DNA of 52,165 bases from Bacteroidaceae bacterium (GCA_902362595.1 CABIXF010000028.1:1-52165), one strand, 5' to 3'. Positions 26,338-37,032 are shown, counted from the first letter of the stretch. Notes: generated from the letters alone by a model not told the origin. Program-made: numbers and translations.

Positions 26338-29300
26338 ATGGAACAGCATCCCCAGCTTTTAGTCTACAAGGCGTCTGCCGGTTCCGGCAAGACTTTCACG
26401 CTGGCCGTACATTATATAAGACAACTGATTGAAGACCCGTATGCGTACCGGAGAATTCTGGCGGTGACATTCACCAACAAGGCCACGGCAGAAATGAAGG
26501 AACGTATCTTGGAACAGCTGTATGGCATTGCTACAGCCGACGAGGGGTCGGACGGTTACCTGAAGGAAATACAGAAAACCTCGGCCAAGTCGGTCGGGGA
26601 AATCCGGGAGGCGGCACGCGAGGCCTTGCGGCACATGATTCATGACTACAGCCGTTTCCGCATCGAAACCATCGACTCGTTTTTCCAGTCGGTGATGCGC
26701 AACCTGGCACGGGAACTGGAGCTGGGGGCCAACCTGTCCATCGAACTGAACAATACGGAGGTGCTGAGCGATGCCGTGGATGCCATGATTGAAAAACTGG
26801 ACCGCCGCTCGCCGGTGCTCTACTGGCTGCTGGAGTACATCGAGGAACGGATTGCGAACGACCGGCGCTGGGATGTGTCGAAGGATATCAAGAGTTTCGG
26901 ACAAAACATCTTCGATGAGAACTATATCGAGAAAGGGGAAGGACTGCGCCGGAAACTGGCCGACCCGAAGTTCATCCCGGCGTATCGGGAGGAACTGAAA
27001 AACATCCGCGAAGAGGTGCTGGAGTTTATGAAGGGATTCAGTGACCAGTTTACGGGACTGCTCGAAATGCACGGGCTGACGCCGGCGGACTTGAAAAACG
27101 GTTCGCGGGGCATCGGCAGTTATTTCAACAAACTGGCCAACGGGAAACTGAGCAGCGACATCCGCAATGCGACCGTGGAGAAGTGTCTGGAAAGTGAAGA
27201 GAACTGGACCACGAAGACGTCTTCACACCGTGACGAAATCCGCTCGCTGGCGGCCTCGGAACTGATGCCGTTACTGGAGGAAGCGGAAAACCGGCGTCCA
27301 CAGAACAGCTTGCTGCTCAACTCGTGCGACCTCTCGCTACGTTACCTGAACAACCTGCGGCTGCTGGCGCACATCGACGAGGAGGTGCGGTTGCAGAATC
27401 AGGCGCACAATCGCTTCCTGTTGTCGGACACCAATGCCCTGCTTCATAGCCTGATTCGGGAAGGCGACGCTTCGTTTGTCTACGAGAAAATCGGCACCAC
27501 CATCGATACGGTGATGATTGACGAGTTTCAGGATACTTCGCGCATGCAGTGGGAGAATTTCCACCTGCTCTTGCAGGAGAGTCTGGCGCAAAAGGAAGGC
27601 AGCCTGATTGTGGGCGACATCAAGCAGAGCATCTACCGCTGGCGAAGCGGGGACTGGAAAATCCTCGCGGGACTGGGACACGACCGGAGTTTCCGCATCA
27701 AGGAATGTACGCTCGACACGAACTGGCGAAGCGAGGCGCGCATCATCCGTTTCAACAACGAGTTTTTCACGGCGGCCTGCCAGACGCTTAACCGACGGTA
27801 TCAGGAGGAACAGGGAATGCCTTGCACGCAGCTGGAACAGGCGTACAGTGACGTGCGGCAACGTTGTGCCAAGAAAGACGAGAAAGGCTTCGTGAAGGTG
27901 ACTTTCCTGCAGGATTCCAAGGAGCGGCCTTATACGGAGGCTACCTTGCAACAGCTGGCCGAGGAGGTGGAGCGGCTCACGGCAGAAGGCATCCGCCTAA
28001 ACGAGATGGCCATTCTAGTACGAAAGAACCGGAGCATCCCCGACATTGCAGCCTATTTCGACGAGCACACCCCCTACCACATCGTATCGGACGAGGCTTT
28101 CCAGTTGAACGCTTCTCTGGCCGTAAACATGCTCATCGACGGACTGCGTTACCTGTCTTCGCCCGACGACCGCATTGCGCTGGCCCGTCTGGCAGTGGCC
28201 TATCAGCAGGAGGTGTTACGAAAGGACATCAGCCTCAACACGGTGCTGCTCGACGACCCCAAGAATTACTTGCCAGCAGCGTTCCAGTTGCAGGCAAACG
28301 AACTCCGCTTCATGCCGCTTTACGAGTTGCTGGAAAAGCTTTTCGTGCTGTTCGACATGGAGCGCATCGAGCAACAGGATGCATATCTCTATGCATTTTA
28401 TGATGCGGTGACGGAATACATGCAGAACAACTCGTCGGAGCTGACGGCTTTCATCCGTTTCTGGGACGAGAAGCTGAACACGAAAACCATTCCTTCGGGC
28501 GAAATCGACGGCATCCGCATCCTGTCCATCCACAAATCGAAGGGTTTGGAATACCACACGGTGCTGCTGCCGTTTTGCGACTGGAAAATGGAGAACGAGA
28601 CGAACAGCCACCTGATATGGTGCAGCGTAGCGGGCACGGGAAAGGAAACGGACATTCCGCCGTTCAACCGCTTGGACATCGTGCCGGTGAACTACTCGAG
28701 TGCCATGGCGGAATCGGTGTACCACGACGATTACCTGGAGGAAAAGTTGCAGCTGTGGGTGGACAACCTGAACCTGCTTTACGTGGCGTTTACACGTGCC
28801 TGCAAGAACCTGATTATTTTTGCCAAGGCGGGACAGAAAGGCACGGTATCGGAACTGTTGTACGACAGTCTGCCGCTGATGCAGGAGGTGGAACTGCCGC
28901 TTGCGCAGGAAGCACCAGAAGATGATGCGGTGGGCGAATACGGGGAGCTCTGCACGGCTCACGACGAGAAGAAGGCGGGTAAATCCAACCGGCTATCCTC
29001 GCCAAAAGAGGGAGTCCCCGTGAAGATGGAAAGCATTGAAACGCACATCGAGTTCAAGCAGTCGAACCGTTCGGCCGACTTTATCCAAGGGGATGAGGCA
29101 GACGACAGCCGCGGGCAGTACATCCGTCAGGGACAACTGCTGCACCAGGTGTTTGCCCACATCGAAAAGGCGGACGACCTATCGCCTGCTTTGGAACGGT
29201 TGAACTTCGAGGGTATCTTCGAATCGGAAAAACAGATGAAACAGGTGGAAACGCTGGCCCGACGGGCTTTGCAGCATCCGGCAGCCAAAGACTGGTTCAG

Positions 29301-29565
29301 CGGCACCTGGGAACTCTACAACGAATGTGCCATTGTGTACACCGACGAGGAGGGACAGATGCAGACGCGCCGCCCCGACCGCGTGATGCGGAAAGACGAA
29401 CAGGTAGTCGTGGTGGACTTCAAGTTCGGAAAGAAGAACGAAAGTTACCGCGCACAGGTGCAGGACTACATGAACCTGCTCACGCAAATGGGCTACACCC
29501 ACATCCGGGGATTCCTCTGGTATGTGTTTGCCAACGAGCTGGAGGAAGTGACGCTTCCGGCCTGA
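26338..29565 (+). CDS. addA: AddA/RecB-like UvrD-family helicase-nuclease
   Basis: A 1075-aa SF1 helicase fused to a PD-(D/E)XK nuclease. Walker A is at about 10-17 (ASAGSGKT), Walker B in MIDEFQDTSRMQW, later motifs in HKSKGLEYHTVLL and NLLYVAFTRA, and the nuclease core in VVVVDFKFGKK near the C terminus. With AddB it processes double-strand breaks for RecA and degrades linear foreign DNA. The frame opens at 26212, but the family N terminus (LLVYKASAGSGKT) begins just after the ATG at 26338, so that start is chosen. addB starts 40 nt downstream. The name is by family and pairing; some databases call it a UvrD-helicase domain protein. Confidence 0.9.
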   Translation: MEQHPQLLVYKASAGSGKTFTLAVHYIRQLIEDPYAYRRILAVTFTNKATAEMKERILEQLYGIATADEGSDGYLKEIQKTSAKSVGEIREAAREALRHMIHDYSRFRIETIDSFFQSVMRNLARELELGANLSIELNNTEVLSDAVDAMIEKLDRRSPVLYWLLEYIEERIANDRRWDVSKDIKSFGQNIFDENYIEKGEGLRRKLADPKFIPAYREELKNIREEVLEFMKGFSDQFTGLLEMHGLTPADLKNGSRGIGSYFNKLANGKLSSDIRNATVEKCLESEENWTTKTSSHRDEIRSLAASELMPLLEEAENRRPQNSLLLNSCDLSLRYLNNLRLLAHIDEEVRLQNQAHNRFLLSDTNALLHSLIREGDASFVYEKIGTTIDTVMIDEFQDTSRMQWENFHLLLQESLAQKEGSLIVGDIKQSIYRWRSGDWKILAGLGHDRSFRIKECTLDTNWRSEARIIRFNNEFFTAACQTLNRRYQEEQGMPCTQLEQAYSDVRQRCAKKDEKGFVKVTFLQDSKERPYTEATLQQLAEEVERLTAEGIRLNEMAILVRKNRSIPDIAAYFDEHTPYHIVSDEAFQLNASLAVNMLIDGLRYLSSPDDRIALARLAVAYQQEVLRKDISLNTVLLDDPKNYLPAAFQLQANELRFMPLYELLEKLFVLFDMERIEQQDAYLYAFYDAVTEYMQNNSSELTAFIRFWDEKLNTKTIPSGEIDGIRILSIHKSKGLEYHTVLLPFCDWKMENETNSHLIWCSVAGTGKETDIPPFNRLDIVPVNYSSAMAESVYHDDYLEEKLQLWVDNLNLLYVAFTRACKNLIIFAKAGQKGTVSELLYDSLPLMQEVELPLAQEAPEDDAVGEYGELCTAHDEKKAGKSNRLSSPKEGVPVKMESIETHIEFKQSNRSADFIQGDEADDSRGQYIRQGQLLHQVFAHIEKADDLSPALERLNFEGIFESEKQMKQVETLARRALQHPAAKDWFSGTWELYNECAIVYTDEEGQMQTRRPDRVMRKDEQVVVVDFKFGKKNESYRAQVQDYMNLLTQMGYTHIRGFLWYVFANELEEVTLPA

Positions 29566-29605
29566 GTTTATTTTTATTTACCACTCTATTTCGACAATAC
29601 AATAT

Positions 29606-32479
29606 ATGGAAACTTTTTTGAAGCAGGTGGCCGCTGATTTGTACCGGAAGCTGCACGGAGACTTTACCAAGGTGGCCGTGGTGTTCCCGAACAAACGTGC
29701 CAGCCTCTTTTTCAACGAATACCTGGCGCAGGAATCCGACCGTCCGGTCTGGTCGCCGGCCTACGTGAGCATCAGTGAGCTGTTCCGCCAGTCGTCGCAA
29801 TGGGTTACGGGCGACTCCATCAAACTGGTGTGCGACCTCTACAAGGTGTTCCGGGAAGTGACGGGAAGCAAGGAAAGCCTCGATGATTTCTATTTCTGGG
29901 GCGAGATGCTCATCAGCGACTTCGATGATGCCGACAAGAATCTGGTGGACACGAAGGCCCTCTTCAGCAACCTGAAAGACTTGAACAAGCTGACGGCTGA
30001 ATATGACTTCCTGGAGGAAGGACAGAAAGAGGCATTGAGCCAGTTTTTCCGCAACTTCTCCATCGAGCAGGTCACGGAACTGAAGCGGCGTTTCATCTCG
30101 CTGTGGGACGTACTGGGCGACATCTATACGCAATACAAGGAACGACTCCGCGAGCAAGGCATCGCCTACGAAGGAATGCTCTACCGCGAGGTGACGGAAA
30201 TGATGGACGTACAGAAGTTCCCCTACGACACCTATGTGTTCGTGGGATTCAACGTGCTGAACAAGGTGGAACAAACTCTGTTCAGCAAGCTTCACGCAGC
30301 CGGGAAAGCCCTGTTCTACTGGGATTACGACACCTTCTACCTGGACAAGCATCCGCACGAGGCGGGCGAGTTCATCCGCCGTAACCTGAAGAATTTCCCG
30401 TCGGAACTGCCGCCGGCCCTGTTCGACCACCTGAATCACCCGAAAGAGATAACCTTCATCGAATCGCCTACGGAAAACGGGCAGGCGCGCTACCTGCCGC
30501 AATGGATTCGGGAAAACCTGACGGAGAACGAAAAAGAAACAGCGGTGGTGCTCTGCAACGAGGCCATGCTGCAGCCCGTATTACATTCACTACCGGAGAA
30601 CGTGCGCCACATCAACATCACCATGGGTTTCCCGCTTTCGCAAACTCCGGCCTACAGTTTCGTGAAAACGCTGCTGGAACTGCACATCTCAGGCTATAAT
30701 TCCCGCAGCGGACGCTACCAGTTTGCCGAGGTCATCAGTGTGCTGAAGCATCCGTACACACAACTGCTTTCGGAAGCGGCCACCCCGCTGGAAAAGGAAC
30801 TGACGGAGAAGAACCGCTTCTATCCGCTGCCGTCGGAACTGGAACGGGATGAGGCCCTGTCACTGCTGTTCAAACCTTGCACCCACAACGAGGAACTGTG
30901 CAAACGGCTGGCCGACATCCTGAAGCAGGTGGCACAGCTGTACCGCAAGCAGGCGGCCTCCACCAGCGACGCCCTTGACCAGCTCTACCGAGAAGCCTTG
31001 TTCAAAAGCTTCACCATGGTCAACCGCTTCCATGCGTTGCTCGAAAGCAAGGATTTGGATGTGCAGCCTGCCACCTTCCACCGACTGCTTGTGCGGGTCA
31101 TGTCGACTGCCAGCATTCCGTTCCACGGCGAGCCGGCCATCGGCATGCAAGTGATGGGGGTATTGGAAACCCGTAACCTGGATTTCTGCCACGTCATCCT
31201 GCTGTCGGTCAACGAAGGACAGTTGCCCAAGGCGGGCGGCGATTCTTCGTTCATCCCCTACAACCTGCGCAAGGCATTCGGTATGACCACCATCGACCAC
31301 AAGATTGCCGTCTATGCCTATTACTTCTACCGTCTGCTGCAACGGGCGGAAAAAGCGACCTTGGTGTACAATACGGTGAGCGACGGCATGAACCGGGGCG
31401 AGATGTCGCGTTTCATGCTCCAGCTGCTGATTGAGTGGGGCTATCCGATACAACGGAAACAGCTGGAAGCCGAACAGTCGCCGGTCGTATCCTCTCCTAT
31501 CTGCATCCCCAAATCAGCCGACATCCTAAAACGAATGCAGAGTGTGTTCGACGTGCGAGTAAATCAGAAAGCCATATTCTCCCCATCTGCCTTAAACTGC
31601 TACCTCGACTGTCCACTGAAATTTTATTATAAATACGTGGCAGGTCTTGTAGCGCCCGACGAGGTGAGTGCGGAAATCGATTCAGCCAAATTCGGAAGTA
31701 TCTTCCACTATGCAGCCGAGCATATCTACAAGGATCTCACGGTGCATGGAAAAGTCATCAATAAAGAGGCTTTGGAAACCCTGCTCAAAGAGGAAGTAAA
31801 GCTGCAAAACTACGTGGACAACGGGTTCAAGGATTTGTTCTTCCACCTCCCAGCCGACGAACGTCCGGAATACAACGGTATCCAGCTCATCAACTCGGCC
31901 GTCATCCTGCGTTACGTCCAACAACTGCTGCGCAATGACCTGCGTCATGCTCCTTTCACCTTCGTGGGCTCCGAACAGCCCGTCATGGAGGACATCGAGA
32001 TACAAACGCTCAAAGGGGTGATTCGTTCGCGCATGGGCGGCATCATCGACCGAATGGACAGCAAGGACAATGTGCTCCGCATCGTGGATTACAAGACAGG
32101 TGGAAAAGCCGATACTCCACCCAACGTGGAATCCTTGTTCACTCCGGGGCCCAAACGTTCCAACTATATATTCCAAACCTTCCTGTATGCAGCCATCGTA
32201 TGCAAAAAACTGCGGGAACGGAATGACGATCGGAAAGTAGCTCCTTCCCTGCTTTATATTCACCGGGCTGCGGCAGAAGATTATTCACCGGTTATCCAAC
32301 TCAAGGAATCATATAATAAAATTACTCCAATAGAAGACTTTTCCCTTCTGGAAAAAGAGTTCAGAGAGCGGCTGAAAACCCTTCTGGAAGAACTTTTCAA
32401 TCCCGCACTGAACTTCAATCAAACAGAAGACGAAGACCAGTGTACCTATTGTGATTTTAAGGGAATGTGTAAAAGATAG
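29606..32479 (+). CDS. addB: AddB-like PD-(D/E)XK nuclease/inactivated helicase
   Basis: A 957-aa protein of AddB type. The N-terminal two thirds resemble an SF1 helicase (VVFPNKRASLFFNEY replaces a classical Walker A). The C-terminal nuclease has IVDYKTGGK as the catalytic strand. Cysteines in NCYLDCPLKFYY and CTYCDFKGMCK bracket the nuclease and are placed like those that bind the 4Fe-4S cluster of AddB. It acts with the upstream AddA in recombinational repair. The missing canonical ATPase motif fits AddB, whose helicase is inactive. Confidence 0.88.
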   Translation: METFLKQVAADLYRKLHGDFTKVAVVFPNKRASLFFNEYLAQESDRPVWSPAYVSISELFRQSSQWVTGDSIKLVCDLYKVFREVTGSKESLDDFYFWGEMLISDFDDADKNLVDTKALFSNLKDLNKLTAEYDFLEEGQKEALSQFFRNFSIEQVTELKRRFISLWDVLGDIYTQYKERLREQGIAYEGMLYREVTEMMDVQKFPYDTYVFVGFNVLNKVEQTLFSKLHAAGKALFYWDYDTFYLDKHPHEAGEFIRRNLKNFPSELPPALFDHLNHPKEITFIESPTENGQARYLPQWIRENLTENEKETAVVLCNEAMLQPVLHSLPENVRHINITMGFPLSQTPAYSFVKTLLELHISGYNSRSGRYQFAEVISVLKHPYTQLLSEAATPLEKELTEKNRFYPLPSELERDEALSLLFKPCTHNEELCKRLADILKQVAQLYRKQAASTSDALDQLYREALFKSFTMVNRFHALLESKDLDVQPATFHRLLVRVMSTASIPFHGEPAIGMQVMGVLETRNLDFCHVILLSVNEGQLPKAGGDSSFIPYNLRKAFGMTTIDHKIAVYAYYFYRLLQRAEKATLVYNTVSDGMNRGEMSRFMLQLLIEWGYPIQRKQLEAEQSPVVSSPICIPKSADILKRMQSVFDVRVNQKAIFSPSALNCYLDCPLKFYYKYVAGLVAPDEVSAEIDSAKFGSIFHYAAEHIYKDLTVHGKVINKEALETLLKEEVKLQNYVDNGFKDLFFHLPADERPEYNGIQLINSAVILRYVQQLLRNDLRHAPFTFVGSEQPVMEDIEIQTLKGVIRSRMGGIIDRMDSKDNVLRIVDYKTGGKADTPPNVESLFTPGPKRSNYIFQTFLYAAIVCKKLRERNDDRKVAPSLLYIHRAAAEDYSPVIQLKESYNKITPIEDFSLLEKEFRERLKTLLEELFNPALNFNQTEDEDQCTYCDFKGMCKR

Positions 32480-32633
32480 GGCAAAAAAGAAAACAAATGT
32501 TAAATATAAATCTTTTCTAGAACAATTCTTCTGTTGAACATGTTATAAAGATGTTTTTCATAGTAATAGATAAGAACAGTAATGGTATTTGTGAAAATAT
32601 CAGCTGTAGGACAAAAGCGTTTGTTCTTAAATT

Positions 32634-32672
32634 AAGAGAGACTGCATTCCCCGGCAGTCTCTCTTACTTTTT
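32634..32672. terminator. Terminator between addB and the convergent membrane-protein gene
   Basis: A perfect 12-bp stem, AAGAGAGACTGC (32634-32645) with GCAGTCTCTCTT (32654-32665), followed by ACTTTTTT on the plus strand. It ends addB. A-rich sequence before the stem may also let it work for the convergent gene. Confidence 0.85.
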
Positions 32673-32683
32673 TATACAGTTTA

Positions 32684-33832
32684 TTACTCCTGATAATCAT
32701 AATACCACCAGTAGGTATCACCAAATTCCCGTCGCATACGGTTGCGTTCTTCCAGTGGAGAAGCCGCCTGCCGCTGCAACTGACGATATGCGTCAAAACG
32801 CTTTAACATCAGACTGTCGGATACAGAAACAGAGTCATTCCGTTGTGCATGATACAGTACAACCGCTTCGCGATAATAACGTGGCAAAGTATCCTCTGGC
32901 AAATAAAAATCCGGAACCGCCTGCATGAAGCGATCCAGTTGCTTTTCCAGCAACAAAGCCGAAAGATAATAATCCAAGGATGTATACTTTCCAGTACCCT
33001 TGTAGCAGATGTTCCGCAAAAACACCAGGCGGTCTTCTCCTGCATACGGACGAGCCCCCAGGAGGTAATAAATAGAATCGTTTGTATAACGCAACGTATG
33101 CAATGAATCCGCGTCAAAAAACAACCCGTCGGAGCGGTAATACTGAGGATAGGCAAACAGCTTGTCTCCCATCTGCCCCAGATGCGACAACGCCACCGCC
33201 CGAAAAACCGTCAGCGTACGACTGGCCTCCAACGAATGTTTTCCGACTTGCAGCACCTTGTCATATTCCTGGGCGCGCAGATAGTGTTCAGCCTCCAGCT
33301 CGTGGTGATAGCCTCGGTTGGTATTGCCTACACACACCGTCAGCACACACAAGCCCAACAGAATGGTCAGATTACTGTTGACCAGTCCCCAGATACTTCC
33401 TTCCTGATTCAGCTGCACCCGGAAGAGGCCGCGCAACCAATAGCCGAGACCGACAAACAGCAACACCAGCAAGGGCAGCAACCACGTCCACGGCGTATGA
33501 TAGCTAGACATATAAACCCCGCGTCCGACATCGGTCAGTGCACAGAGCACCAAAAATGAAGGCACATACGCCAAAGCACGCACCTTTCCTTTCAGCCCCA
33601 GCAGGCTGTTCACCCCCCACCGCAGCAACAACAGGATGAGGGTAATGACGATGGCACTGGCCAGCGGAGCAAATACCGTCTTGCCGTGCGCCAGCGAAAA
33701 ATGAAGTGCTTCCAGCACATCGCGCTGGAACACGTAGAGATAGACAAAGCTAAATAGAGAAAAAAGAAGACCGCATACAGCAATCATGATGCGTGCAGTC
33801 TTCTTATAAAGTACATTGATGTATTCAGTCAT
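32684..33832 (-). CDS. DUF6057-like multi-pass membrane protein
   Basis: A 382-aa protein with five or so hydrophobic segments in the first 200 residues (IMIAVCGLLFSLFSFVYLYVF, FAPLASAIVITLILLLL and others) and a soluble C-terminal half with helical, TPR-like character (HYLRAQEYDKVLQVGKHSLEASRTL). The layout resembles the DUF6057 family of Bacteroidales; I am fairly but not fully sure of the family. The frame extends upstream, but the ATG at 33832 lies 8 nt after the glgB stop and avoids overlap, so it is preferred. It is the last gene of a minus-strand run. Function unknown. Confidence 0.75.
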   Translation of the reverse strand: MTEYINVLYKKTARIMIAVCGLLFSLFSFVYLYVFQRDVLEALHFSLAHGKTVFAPLASAIVITLILLLLRWGVNSLLGLKGKVRALAYVPSFLVLCALTDVGRGVYMSSYHTPWTWLLPLLVLLFVGLGYWLRGLFRVQLNQEGSIWGLVNSNLTILLGLCVLTVCVGNTNRGYHHELEAEHYLRAQEYDKVLQVGKHSLEASRTLTVFRAVALSHLGQMGDKLFAYPQYYRSDGLFFDADSLHTLRYTNDSIYYLLGARPYAGEDRLVFLRNICYKGTGKYTSLDYYLSALLLEKQLDRFMQAVPDFYLPEDTLPRYYREAVVLYHAQRNDSVSVSDSLMLKRFDAYRQLQRQAASPLEERNRMRREFGDTYWWYYDYQE

Positions 33833-33840
33833 ACAAAAAA

Positions 33841-35853
33841 TTAATCTTTCACTCGTTTCAATACAACTGCAGAACGGGCAGGCACATACAGCTTCAGCCA
33901 TTCCTTCTTATCCTTTGCATAAAGCGGGTCGGCACAAGTGAAGTGACGGAGGCTGTCGTCTGAGAAGCCGAAGCCACCAAACTGCTTGCTGTCCGTGTTC
34001 AGCACTACATCGTATGCCCCTCTTGGTACAAGGAATCCATAGTCTGTAAATGAACGAGTCGGGTTGAAATTGAACACAAATACCAAATCTTTCCGACGGA
34101 ATGCCAAAATCTGGTCGCCATCGTTATGCCAAACCTCGATGACATCCGACTTCTGTATGTTCTTCACACTACGCATCAGCTTGACCATGCATTCATCAAA
34201 ATCACCCAGATAATGATAGCACAATGTCGGATCGTCTACCAAATGCCACTGACGACGAGCATACTTGTACGACCATCCGTTGCCTTCGCGCGGGAAGTCA
34301 ATCCATTCCGGATGCCCGAACTCATTTCCCATGAAGTTCAAGTAACCTCCGTTGATGGTAGAGGCGGTCAGCAGACGAATCATCTTGTGCAAGGCAATGC
34401 CTCGTTCCACTACGCCGTTTTCATCGCCAATCTTGAAGTGCCAGTACATGTCGGCATCAATCAAACGGAAGATGATGGTCTTGTCGCCCACCAACGCCTG
34501 GTCGTGACTCTCACAATAGGAAATCGTCTTTTCATCCTTACGACGATTGGTCACTTCCCAGAACAGACTTGAAGGTTTCCAGTCCTCATCCTTGCGTTCC
34601 TTGATAATCTTTATCCAGTAGTCCGGAATGTTCATCGCCATACGGTAGTCAAAACCATATCCCCCGTCCTCGAAAGGTGCCGCCAGTCCCGGCATGCCCG
34701 AAACTTCCTCGGCAATGGTGATGGCCTTCGGGTTCACCTCATGAATCAGACGGTTGGCCAGTGTCAGGTAACAGATGGCATTGTCATCCTGATGCCCGTT
34801 GAAATAGTCGCCGTAATTGCAGAAAGCCTCTCCCAGTCCGTGGCTGTAATACAACATTGAGGTAACTCCATCGAAACGGAATCCGTCGAAATGGAATTCC
34901 TCCAGCCAGTATTTGCAGTTGGACAGCAAGAAATGAACCACCTCGTTCTTTCCATAATCGAAGCAAAGCGAATCCCATGCCGGATGTTCCCGACGGTCGC
35001 CCGGATAGAAATATTGATAAGGATCACCGGCAAAGTTACCCAATCCTTCCACCTCGTTCTTTACGGCATGTGAATGTACGATATCCATGATGACGGCAAT
35101 GTTCATCTGATGTGCCGTATCAATGAGCTGTTTCAATTCTTCCGGTGTACCGAAACGGGAAGAAGGTGCAAAGAAACTGGATACATGATATCCGAAACTG
35201 CCATAGTAAGGATGCTCCTGAATGGCCATAATCTGAATACAGTTGTATCCGTCTTTCGCGATACGCGGAAGCACGTTCTCACGGAACTCGTTGTACGTAC
35301 CCACCTTTTCCGCATCTTGCGCCATACCGATATGACACTCGTAAATCATCAGAGGAGACACATTCGGCGTAAAGCTCTTCTTTTTGAACTTATACGGTTT
35401 CTCCGGATTCCATACCTGTGCACTGAAAATCTTGGTCTGCTCATCCTGCACCACGCGAGTAGCCCACGCCGGAATACGTTCACCGCATCCACCTTCCCAA
35501 TACACTTTCAGTTTGTACAGGTCGCCATGCTTCAGGGCTTTTTCAGGAAGATTGATTTCCCAATTACCTGTCTTGCGCACCCGTTTCAAGCGGAAAGACG
35601 GTTTCTCCTGCCAACCATTGAAGTCACCTACCAGATAGATTTCCGTCGCATTAGGTGCCCATTCACGAAACGTCCATCCTTTTTCGGTACGATGCAAACC
35701 GAAATACATATGTCCGGTTGCAAAATCCGACAATGTCTTTTTGCCCACCAGTTCTTTTTCTTTCTCTATTGCATGCTGATGACGGCCATTAATCGCATTG
35801 GCATAAGGTTCCAGCCATGGATCATTCTTTATGATATTCAATACCTTGTCCAT
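33841..35853 (-). CDS. glgB: 1,4-alpha-glucan branching enzyme
   Basis: A 670-aa GH13 enzyme with an N-terminal CBM48 domain (FREWAPNATEIYLVGDFNGW, about 60-80) and a TIM barrel. The catalytic Asp lies in FDGFRFDGVTSM, the Glu in IAEEVSG and the second Asp in CESHDQALVGDK. It makes alpha-1,6 branches in glycogen. The sequence type resembles eukaryote-like branching enzymes common in Bacteroidetes. It sits 18 nt after the YhcH-like gene, with a membrane protein 8 nt downstream. Confidence 0.95.
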   Translation of the reverse strand: MDKVLNIIKNDPWLEPYANAINGRHQHAIEKEKELVGKKTLSDFATGHMYFGLHRTEKGWTFREWAPNATEIYLVGDFNGWQEKPSFRLKRVRKTGNWEINLPEKALKHGDLYKLKVYWEGGCGERIPAWATRVVQDEQTKIFSAQVWNPEKPYKFKKKSFTPNVSPLMIYECHIGMAQDAEKVGTYNEFRENVLPRIAKDGYNCIQIMAIQEHPYYGSFGYHVSSFFAPSSRFGTPEELKQLIDTAHQMNIAVIMDIVHSHAVKNEVEGLGNFAGDPYQYFYPGDRREHPAWDSLCFDYGKNEVVHFLLSNCKYWLEEFHFDGFRFDGVTSMLYYSHGLGEAFCNYGDYFNGHQDDNAICYLTLANRLIHEVNPKAITIAEEVSGMPGLAAPFEDGGYGFDYRMAMNIPDYWIKIIKERKDEDWKPSSLFWEVTNRRKDEKTISYCESHDQALVGDKTIIFRLIDADMYWHFKIGDENGVVERGIALHKMIRLLTASTINGGYLNFMGNEFGHPEWIDFPREGNGWSYKYARRQWHLVDDPTLCYHYLGDFDECMVKLMRSVKNIQKSDVIEVWHNDGDQILAFRRKDLVFVFNFNPTRSFTDYGFLVPRGAYDVVLNTDSKQFGGFGFSDDSLRHFTCADPLYAKDKKEWLKLYVPARSAVVLKRVKD

Positions 35854-35871
35854 AGTATTAGTTATTAGAAA

Positions 35872-36315
35872 TTATTTGACACGTACTTTTACAATCACTT
35901 TTCTCACTCCATCGGGAGTCACACCCGGCGCATGTGCGTCCTCCGGAAAGAAAATAGCAAACATCCCCGGCTTTACGGTCAGGTAATCAGTGGCCAGCCC
36001 TTCATAGAAGGTAATGTCCTTTTCTGCATTGTAAGCAGCCTCAGGCAAATCCGTGCGTGGCATATACCCCATGACTTCCACACCCGACAGCGGAATCTGG
36101 ATGTCAATGAAATCATTGTGCGTTTCGAGGCGTGCTTCCGCTTTCGTCTTCGGACGAGCATCTGCAAAATTCACCATCAGTTCACCTTCTTTCAGTACCA
36201 CTTTCCCCGCCTCATGTGCATGCAGGTCAGTTGCTTTCAGAAAAGCCACTGCCTCTGCAAACAGAGGATTCAGTGAAACATATTTTTCCAGGTTTTCCAA
36301 TTTGTCAATTACCAT
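35872..36315 (-). CDS. YhcH/YjgK/YiaL-family (DUF386) protein
   Basis: A 147-aa beta-rich protein of the DUF386 cupin-like family. Family hallmarks are ETHNDFIDIQIPLSGVEVMGY and FPEDAHAPGV, with His and Glu residues that bind metal in known members. Relatives such as YiaL and NanQ act on sugars, for example anomerisation of sialic acid; the substrate here is unknown. It lies between DUF2461 and glgB with short gaps, so it is probably part of their operon. Confidence 0.9.
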   Translation of the reverse strand: MVIDKLENLEKYVSLNPLFAEAVAFLKATDLHAHEAGKVVLKEGELMVNFADARPKTKAEARLETHNDFIDIQIPLSGVEVMGYMPRTDLPEAAYNAEKDITFYEGLATDYLTVKPGMFAIFFPEDAHAPGVTPDGVRKVIVKVRVK

Positions 36316-36345
36316 ATCTTTTCACGTTTAAGTAGTTAATAATTT

Positions 36346-37011
36346 TTATTCAAACTCATCTATCGTTTCATTCGTAAAATCAGCAAAGCGCTTCAGTTGC
36401 CGGAAGATATCTGTCATCCGGTCCAGAAAATCCGGACGGGTAAAAAACTCATCCTCCAGCGGGCAAGCCACCGTAAAATCCTTGCAACGGATATACTGCG
36501 GATAAGGGAAGTCTTTCGGGAATCCTTTCGGTACCGTTTTCAAATGCGTCTCTCCTATCACCGGGAAATATTGGTGGAAAGCCGGATCCTCTACAATGGT
36601 CCGGAACTCATCGATGCGGTCACACACCGACTGCCGTACTGCCCGCAACATATCGGCAGGCATGCACCAGCTTCCTCCGGCCAACATACAATTGCCCGGC
36701 TCCAGATGCAAATAATAGCCACAATGGTTGGATTTTTTCCCCCTTGCATTGATATAGCCCCCGATGTGGGTCTTGTAGGGAGACTTGTCCGAAGAGAAAC
36801 GGACATCCCGATAGATACGATACGTGCAATCCTGCGGAAGCACATGCGCCACACTCTCATCGAACAAGGAGATACGGGCGATAACTATGCCCAGCAGTTC
36901 CTCAAAATCAGCCTGCACACTCAAATACTCCGCCTTATGTTCCTGAAACCACTCCCGGTTGTTGTTTGCCGCCAGCACTTTCAGGAAGTCCAATATATTC
37001 GATATATCCAT
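36346..37011 (-). CDS. DUF2461-family protein
   Basis: A 221-aa protein with family segments FLKVLAANNNREWFQEHK near the start and RIYRDVRFSSDKSPYKTHIGGYI in the middle. The function of the family is not established. The frame can be read from a GTG at 37035, but a TAAGTTTG promoter-like box at 37040-37033 overlaps that codon. The ATG at 37011 is therefore the better start. It appears to lead an operon with the YhcH-like gene, glgB and the membrane protein. Confidence 0.88.
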   Translation of the reverse strand: MDISNILDFLKVLAANNNREWFQEHKAEYLSVQADFEELLGIVIARISLFDESVAHVLPQDCTYRIYRDVRFSSDKSPYKTHIGGYINARGKKSNHCGYYLHLEPGNCMLAGGSWCMPADMLRAVRQSVCDRIDEFRTIVEDPAFHQYFPVIGETHLKTVPKGFPKDFPYPQYIRCKDFTVACPLEDEFFTRPDFLDRMTDIFRQLKRFADFTNETIDEFE

Positions 37012-37032
37012 CTCTTTTTCTTTTGAGTTACA

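Noticed and set aside
26359..32263. Long antisense frames over addA and addB
   Set aside because: GC-rich coding sequence leaves the opposite strand open; none has a recognisable product, and addA and addB are clear on the plus strand.
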